A DNA stretch of 9,288 bases. Origin: an uncultured Novosphingobium sp. Its GTDB lineage: Bacteria; Pseudomonadota; Alphaproteobacteria; Sphingomonadales; Sphingomonadaceae. The stretch is taken from NCBI GenBank assembly GCA_937897535.1, contig CALCQB010000286.1, positions 1 to 9,288 of the forward strand. The letters run 5' to 3'. The position numbers and the translations under genes were made by a program. Position 1 is the first letter of the stretch; each line of letters begins with the position of its first letter. The notes below the pieces were generated by a model that saw only the letters and a program-made list of their open reading frames with translations, made no database searches and was not told the origin of the DNA. Of this stretch, positions 5,200 through 9,288 are shown in pieces.

Positions 5200-7719
5200 C
5201 TAGAACCTGATCTTGAGCGTGCCGCCCCAGGTGCGCTGGTCACCGGGGGTGCCCACGATCAGGCCGGTGCTCCCCGGGGCAATCTGGAGCAGCTCGAAGT
5301 ACTTCACGTCGAAGGCGTTGCGGACCCAGACGAACAGGTCCAGCCCCTGTTCGGTCCGGAAGCCGAGGCGGAAGTTCGACAGGGCATAGCCGTCGATGTC
5401 GGTTGCCGGCGAAGGCGAAGGATTGGACGAGAACTTCGTCCGCGCGTTGCCGTCGAAGCCGAGGTAGAGCTCGCCTTCCTGGGCCAGCAGCGTCGAGGGC
5501 ACATTGGCTTCAGCGCCAAACGAGGCGTTCCACTTCGACACCCCGGCCAGCGGCGAGCCCGACAGGTCGCAGCTCGCGGGACTGTTGCCGCCGACCGTGC
5601 CGGCGGGCGAGGCCGGCGTGCCGGTGCCGCCGCCCGACAGTCCCGGCGGGCATGGCGCACCCTGGAAGGTCACATATTTGGCATCGGTATAGGCCCCGTT
5701 GGCATAGACCCGGAAGCGCTCGCTCGGGCGGTAGGAGAAATCGGCCTCGATCCCCTGGGTCCGGACCTTGACGGCATTGGCCAGGTAGCCGCGGGTGGTG
5801 CTGACCGCGCCTGAGTTTACCAGGACCTGGAAGTCCTTGATGTCGGTCCGGAACGCGGCGAGGTTGAGGACCACCTTGCCGTCCAGCAGGGTCGACTTGA
5901 TCCCGGCCTCGTAGTGGTTGACCGCCTCCGGCTTGATCCCGGCTACGTCGAGCCGGGGCAGGCCGTCACTGCCGTTGGGCACCCCGTTCAGGTTGATCCC
6001 GAACGATTTGAAGGTCTTGGCATAGGTAGCATAGACAAGGATGTCGTCGGTCGGCTTGTAACTGACGTTGAGGTCGTAGGAGAAGTTCCAGTCATCGTTC
6101 TTGACCGTGAAGGCCTGCGGGGTGAGCTGGTCGATCTGGGCGAAGACCCGCGGGTTGCTGGCTGCGGTGATCACGTTGCCGGCCGAGTCGCGGGTGAACA
6201 ACTCGGTCCCGGCGCCATTGAACACCCGCCGTGAATAGCCGCCGTCCTTCTTGTCATAGTTGAGCCGTACGCCCGGCTGGATCGTCAGCCGGTCGGTCGC
6301 CTTCCAGCTGAACTGCCCAAACAGCGCCGCACTGGTGTTGTTGAGGAAGATCGTGTTGAAGGCGGTCAGCCCGTTGAGCACGGTCGGATCGCAAGCGAGC
6401 TGGTTGGCTGCCGTCGGGCCGCAGTTCGGCGAGCCGGGAGGCGCGGCCGCCACGCTACCCGGATTGAGCAGCCAGCGGCTCGCCGCCGAACCGAGCTGTT
6501 CGGTCCCCTGGGTCCGCACCGTCTGGTAATAGCCGAAGGCACCCAGCACGAAATCGAACTGCGGGCCGGAATAGTTGTAGCGGAATTCCTGCGTGTACTG
6601 GTTCTGCTGCGATGGATTCTGCGACTTGACGGTGATCGGCAGGCCGGTGAAATCGCGGTCGTTGGCAGGCTTCCAGTCCCAGAAGCGCCAGGCGGTGACC
6701 GAGCTCAAGGTGCCGGGGCCGGTGTCCCACTTTACCCGCAGCGCCGCCCCGCCAATCTTGTTGCCGGCGTTGAGATCGGCATCGACGTCGGTCAGCCGGG
6801 CAAACGGATCGCGGCTGGCGACGGTATATCCCAGCGCCTGGGACAGCGCATCGTACTGGCGGTTGGCGGCGCGCTGGGTGGTGGTCACGCGGGCGAAGAC
6901 GGTGCCGCAGCATTCAGGATCCTGGATCGAATAGTCCCCCGACAACGTCACGTCGACCGAACTGCTCGGCCGCCACAGCAGCTGCCCGCGCAGGCCGAGG
7001 TTGTCCTGCTCGTTGATCCAGTTGCCGCTCTTGACGTTGTAGATCGTGCCGCGACGGCTGGTCGAGGATACTGCGAGGCGCGCCGCCAGCGTTTCGGACA
7101 GCGGGCCCGAAACAGCAGCCTTGGCCTGTTTGAACTGGAGGTTGCCCACGGTCACTTCGGCGCGGCCCTCGAAATCGAAGGTCGGCTGGCGACTGGTGAT
7201 GTTGATCGCGCCGGCCGTGGTATTCTTGCCGTAAAGCGTACCCTGCGGCCCGCGCAGCACTTCGATCTGGGCGACATCGAGAAAGTCGAAGGTCGAACTG
7301 GCGGCGCGCGAATAATAGACGTCGTCGACGTAGATCCCGACGCCCTGCTCGAATCCATCGTTGGTTAACCCGAACGGCGCGCCGATCCCGCGGATCGCAA
7401 GCGTGGTGTTGCGCGGGTTGGACGAGGTGAACTGCACCGCCGGGGTCAGCTGCTGCAACCGCCCGACGTTGAATGCGCCGGTGTTGTCGATGTGATCGCC
7501 GCCGATCACCGAAATGGCCAGGGGCACCTCCTGGCTGCTTTCCTGGCGGCGGCGCGCCGTGACGAGGATCTCGGCCTCGGGTTCGCCCGCGCCGGTTCCG
7601 GCCGAAGTTGTCGTCTGGTCAGCCGGTGCGGCCGCATCGGGTGCAGCGGTTTCGGCATGGGCGGGAAGCGCAATCAGCGCGGTGGAGGCAAGTAGCGTAA
7701 GACGAACGAACGAATGCAT
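5200..7719 (-). CDS. TonB-dependent outer-membrane receptor
   Basis: A gated outer-membrane channel that imports a scarce substrate using energy passed from TonB-ExbB-ExbD. From the ATG at 7719 it is 839 aa. It has a signal peptide (residues 1-22, cleavage after LPAHA), a low-complexity linker, a TonB box EILVTARRR (about 50-58), and a plug domain (about 60-175) with the signatures LAIRGIG, VGIYVDDVYYSR and VLRGPQGTLYGKNTTAGAI. A 22-stranded barrel follows, ending in KIRF with the terminal Phe typical of outer-membrane proteins. Two Cys-containing, Gly/Pro/Ser-rich stretches (about 6385-6435 and 5555-5655) look like extracellular loops. A TTG at 7725 is open in frame, but the ribosome binding site AAGGA lies 8 bases before the ATG, which decides the start. 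The substrate is not evident; the family in sphingomonads is large and diverse. It lies 113 bases downstream of a DUF2292 gene. Confidence 0.95.
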   Translation of the reverse strand: MHSFVRLTLLASTALIALPAHAETAAPDAAAPADQTTTSAGTGAGEPEAEILVTARRRQESSQEVPLAISVIGGDHIDNTGAFNVGRLQQLTPAVQFTSSNPRNTTLAIRGIGAPFGLTNDGFEQGVGIYVDDVYYSRAASSTFDFLDVAQIEVLRGPQGTLYGKNTTAGAINITSRQPTFDFEGRAEVTVGNLQFKQAKAAVSGPLSETLAARLAVSSTSRRGTIYNVKSGNWINEQDNLGLRGQLLWRPSSSVDVTLSGDYSIQDPECCGTVFARVTTTQRAANRQYDALSQALGYTVASRDPFARLTDVDADLNAGNKIGGAALRVKWDTGPGTLSSVTAWRFWDWKPANDRDFTGLPITVKSQNPSQQNQYTQEFRYNYSGPQFDFVLGAFGYYQTVRTQGTEQLGSAASRWLLNPGSVAAAPPGSPNCGPTAANQLACDPTVLNGLTAFNTIFLNNTSAALFGQFSWKATDRLTIQPGVRLNYDKKDGGYSRRVFNGAGTELFTRDSAGNVITAASNPRVFAQIDQLTPQAFTVKNDDWNFSYDLNVSYKPTDDILVYATYAKTFKSFGINLNGVPNGSDGLPRLDVAGIKPEAVNHYEAGIKSTLLDGKVVLNLAAFRTDIKDFQVLVNSGAVSTTRGYLANAVKVRTQGIEADFSYRPSERFRVYANGAYTDAKYVTFQGAPCPPGLSGGGTGTPASPAGTVGGNSPASCDLSGSPLAGVSKWNASFGAEANVPSTLLAQEGELYLGFDGNARTKFSSNPSPSPATDIDGYALSNFRLGFRTEQGLDLFVWVRNAFDVKYFELLQIAPGSTGLIVGTPGDQRTWGGTLKIRF

Positions 7720-7785
7720 TTCCAATGTCCTTGAACAGGGTGATTGGCGGCATCCGGTGGTCCGGTCTGTCGACGATGACGGGTT

Positions 7786-7815
7786 TCGGGGCCGGCCATG
7801 CGCAGCCGGCCCCGA
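7786..7815 (-). other. GC-rich hairpin between the DUF2292 gene and the TonB receptor gene
   Basis: Arms 7786-7796 (TCGGGGCCGGC) and 7805-7815 are 11-bp perfect complements with an 8-base loop. The hairpin begins 17 bases after the stop of the DUF2292 gene and ends 66 bases before the receptor start. There is no T run after it on the - strand. It may act as an attenuator, a processing site or a stabiliser that gives the two genes different expression levels if they share a message. If it terminates fully, the receptor must have its own promoter in 7720-7785. Confidence 0.6.
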
Positions 7816-7832
7816 CCCCGGGGTAACGGATG

Positions 7833-8003
7833 TTAGAAACGGTGCTTTTCGGTGACTTCCAGCTGAACCACCCGGCCTTCGTGAACGATCAGCTGGATCG
7901 CGCCAAACCGCAGTTTGGCCAGCGTTTCGTGGATGAGCTCAAGCGGCTCAACCTTGATCGGACGGGTGGCACGGTCAAGACGGTCGGCGATGGCTTCGGT
8001 CAT
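7833..8003 (-). CDS. Small DUF2292 (YezD-like) protein
   Basis: A 56-aa protein, recognised as DUF2292/YezD family from its C-terminal two thirds: LELIHETLAKLRFGAIQLIVHEGRVVQLEVTEKHRF. The family hallmark is a short helix, then L-R-(F/Y)-G, a strand, (H/Q)-(D/E)-G-(R/K)-V-V-Q-(I/L)-E, and TEK at the end. No enzymatic residues, signal peptide or membrane segment are visible; a small cytoplasmic fold of one helix and a beta hairpin is likely. Its function is unknown. From memory, family members often lie near sulfur-assimilation or sulfonate-uptake genes, which cannot be confirmed here. The ATG at 8003 is preferred over an in-frame GTG at 8018, because an AGGAA ribosome binding site falls between them, 5-6 bases before the ATG. 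It lies just downstream of an operator-like palindrome and upstream of the TonB receptor gene. Confidence 0.85.
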   Translation of the reverse strand: MTEAIADRLDRATRPIKVEPLELIHETLAKLRFGAIQLIVHEGRVVQLEVTEKHRF

Positions 8004-8054
8004 GGAAGTTCCTGTCACTCGCAGTGGCGACGGCGGTGGTGCCGTGCGCCAGTC

Positions 8055-8085
8055 GTTATTGTCTACCGTTTAGATAGGCAATAAC
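8055..8085. promoter_or_regulatory. Operator-like imperfect palindrome in the divergent promoter region
   Basis: The outer arms GTTATTG (8055-8061) and CAATAAC (8079-8085) are perfect complements. Inward, CTA (8063-8065) pairs with TAG (8075-8077), with one wobble between the two blocks and an asymmetric centre around 8070. It is the most AT-rich stretch in the 187-base gap between the divergent DUF2292 gene (start 8003) and the hydroxylase gene (start 8191). Its centre is about 67 bases from the former start and 121 from the latter, so control of the leftward pair is more likely. I could not place convincing -35/-10 boxes on either strand. A dimeric regulator is the natural reading; which one is unknown. 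Confidence 0.55.
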
Positions 8086-8190
8086 TTTGCGGCGAAGTTT
8101 TTGTTTGCTGCGATGAAGCGTGAGGCGCTGCGGCAAGGGGAAAAGGCCTGCCTGCTCGCCTTTCGCGGACAGTCCTGTTAGGCGCGGCTG

Positions 8191-8946
8191 ATGCAGCCCG
8201 ACATGCTCATCGCCGCCTCAATCGCCAGCCTGGCGATGAGCGCGATCGTGGCGGGACGATATCTGCTGACCAGCGGTCTGTTCGCCTGGTGGGGCGAGCG
8301 GCGCTGGCCTGGCCTTCATGCCGGACTCAGCCCGCAGATCCGGCGCGAGATCGGCTGGTCGCTGCTCAGCGCGGCGATCTATGGCGTGCCTGCCGGGGTG
8401 GTCGCCTGGGGTTGGCGCGAGCGGGGCTGGACGCTGATCTATGACCGGGCTTCGGCCTATCCGCTGTGGTGGCTGCCGGTCTCGCTGCTGCTGTGCCTGC
8501 TGCTTCACGATACCTGGTTCTACTGGACTCACCGGTTGATGCACCGCCCGGCATGGTTCCGCGCGCTCCACGCGGTCCACCATGACAGCCGCCCGCCCAC
8601 CGCCTGGGCGGCGATGAGCTTTCACCCCGGTGAAGCCCTGACCGGGGCATTTGTGGTGCCTGTGCTGGTCTTCATTTTGCCGCTGCATGTCGGCGTGGTG
8701 CTGGCGCTGCTGCTGATCATGACCGTGATGGGGGTGACCAATCACATGGGCTGGGAGCTGTTTCCGCGCTGGCTGGTTCAGGGCCCAGCCGGGGGCTGGC
8801 TGATCACCGCGACCCATCACCAGCTGCACCACGACCGCTATCGCTGCAACTATGGACTCTACTTCCGGCTGTGGGACCGGCTGTGCGGAACCGATGCCGG
8901 GCTTGGCAGCTTCGCGCGCGCCGCCCCGGATCAGGCCAGGCCGTAG
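8191..8946 (+). CDS. Fatty-acid hydroxylase/sterol desaturase-family membrane protein
   Basis: A 251-aa integral membrane protein of the FA_hydroxylase superfamily, which uses a di-iron centre held by histidines and O2 to hydroxylate or desaturate lipids. Membrane segments are visible at about residues 6-28, 56-74, 91-106 and 150-180. The histidine boxes are complete: HDTWFYWTHRLMH (106-118), HAVHH (127-131) and THHQLHH (208-214), with extra conserved His145 (SFHPGE) and His185 (TNHMGW). The ATG at 8191 (alternative 8203) has only a weak ribosome binding site. It is transcribed away from the DUF2292-receptor pair, and its stop lies inside the 3' end of hprK, a 16-base tail-to-tail overlap. 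The substrate could be a fatty acid, sphingolipid, hopanoid or carotenoid; the sequence does not decide. Family assignment is firm, substrate unknown. Confidence 0.92.
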   Translation: MQPDMLIAASIASLAMSAIVAGRYLLTSGLFAWWGERRWPGLHAGLSPQIRREIGWSLLSAAIYGVPAGVVAWGWRERGWTLIYDRASAYPLWWLPVSLLLCLLLHDTWFYWTHRLMHRPAWFRALHAVHHDSRPPTAWAAMSFHPGEALTGAFVVPVLVFILPLHVGVVLALLLIMTVMGVTNHMGWELFPRWLVQGPAGGWLITATHHQLHHDRYRCNYGLYFRLWDRLCGTDAGLGSFARAAPDQARP

Positions 8947-9288
8947 CGAACCAGCGCCAGTTCGGCCTTGAGTGCAAGCACTTCTCCGCCGGGCCACAGC
9001 CGCACCAGCGGCAACGGCACCCCGCCGCGTTCGGCATGCTCGGCCGCATCGACAAAGCGCGGGGCCTCCGGGTCGAAGCTGAGCACCAGCGCCACCGGTG
9101 CTTCAGCCAAGGTCGAAAACGTCAGCAGGCCAAGATTGCGGACCTCGAGCAGTCCGGCGATATTGGGCGGCGGGCTGGCTATCAGCTGCGCGCCACGCAA
9201 GGTCAGGCTGACGCCATCGTCACCGATCAGCATCGCGCCGCGATCGATCAGCGCCAGCGCCAGACTGGACTTGCCGCTGCCCGGTGGC
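8931..9288 (-). CDS. hprK: HPr kinase/phosphorylase, 5' end outside window
   Basis: HPr kinase phosphorylates HPr on its regulatory serine and can reverse the reaction. The visible 118 residues form the C-terminal catalytic domain. A Walker A loop (PPGSGKSSLALALIDRGA) is encoded right at the window edge, then LIGDDGVSL, with the acidic residues at the position of the family's ADD motif, and the signature NIAGLLEVRNLGLL, corresponding to the I-x-G-x-x-(D/E)-V family motif. Alphaproteobacterial versions are short (about 150 aa) and lack the N-terminal domain; the missing piece here would be about 10-40 residues plus any start. It ends with TGA at 8931-8933, overlapping the convergent hydroxylase gene. 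Its substrate HPr (Ser50) is encoded about 5.3 kb away on the same strand, beyond the receptor block and rapZ. Confidence 0.9.
   Translation of the reverse strand, partial: PPGSGKSSLALALIDRGAMLIGDDGVSLTLRGAQLIASPPPNIAGLLEVRNLGLLTFSTLAEAPVALVLSFDPEAPRFVDAAEHAERGGVPLPLVRLWPGGEVLALKAELALVRYGLA

Noticed and set aside
5086..5814. Open frame on the + strand across the receptor 3' end and terminator
   Set aside because: It runs through the terminator hairpin and the receptor coding region; composition is Arg/Gly/Ala-rich with no motif.
8142..8164. Short AAAGGC/GCCTTT inverted repeat before the hydroxylase gene
   Set aside because: Only 6 bp of pairing; expected by chance and not tied to any feature.
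8218..8997. Open frame on the - strand opposite the hydroxylase gene (259 codons)
   Set aside because: The + strand reading has all histidine boxes and membrane helices; the - reading is low-complexity with many Gln, Arg, Pro and His.
1..9288. CRISPR array, tRNA, insertion sequence or phage genes
   Set aside because: No regularly spaced direct repeats, no cloverleaf-like sequence, and no transposase or integrase motif was seen on either strand.

Overview
The window is GC-rich and looks like the chromosome of an alphaproteobacterium, most likely a member of the Sphingomonadales (Sphingomonas/Novosphingobium/Erythrobacter type). The evidence is the incomplete phosphotransferase set hprK, rapZ, EIIA-Man and HPr, a large TonB-dependent receptor with an EILVTARRR-type TonB box, and intergenic inverted repeats of the CCTGAnCTnGT...AGG kind that I recall as common in this order. 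The placement is inference; no rRNA or other marker gene is present.

Left part, + strand (1-2389): the 3' end of recR (recombination mediator), def (peptide deformylase with an unusual histidine-rich insertion) and rmuC (membrane-anchored coiled-coil protein with a nuclease-like domain). A 13-bp perfect hairpin separates def from rmuC. A second, larger inverted repeat of the same repeat family separates rmuC from the convergent leftward genes.

Middle part, - strand (2552-5086): rapZ, an EIIA-Man-like protein, HPr and a SpoU-type rRNA/tRNA 2'-O-methyltransferase, read right to left. These belong to the regulatory PTS branch of alphaproteobacteria: HPr carries both the catalytic His17 and the regulatory Ser50 on which HPr kinase acts. 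The methyltransferase follows HPr by one codon in the same frame and starts with GTG.

Right part (5128-8946): a block that separates rapZ from hprK. It holds a rightward fatty-acid-hydroxylase/sterol-desaturase-family membrane protein and, divergent from it, a leftward pair made of a 56-aa DUF2292/YezD-like protein and an 839-aa TonB-dependent receptor. A strong terminator hairpin follows the receptor. The shared divergent region carries an imperfect 31-bp operator-like palindrome. The 3' end of the hydroxylase gene overlaps the 3' end of hprK by 16 bp; hprK (HPr kinase/phosphorylase, partial) runs off the right edge.

The point of most interest is this block (DUF2292 protein, TonB receptor, di-iron membrane oxygenase), which sits where hprK and rapZ are normally neighbours. 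It is a plausible regulated outer-membrane uptake unit, possibly linked to sulfur nutrition, with an unknown substrate. I saw no transposon, phage, CRISPR or tRNA features.
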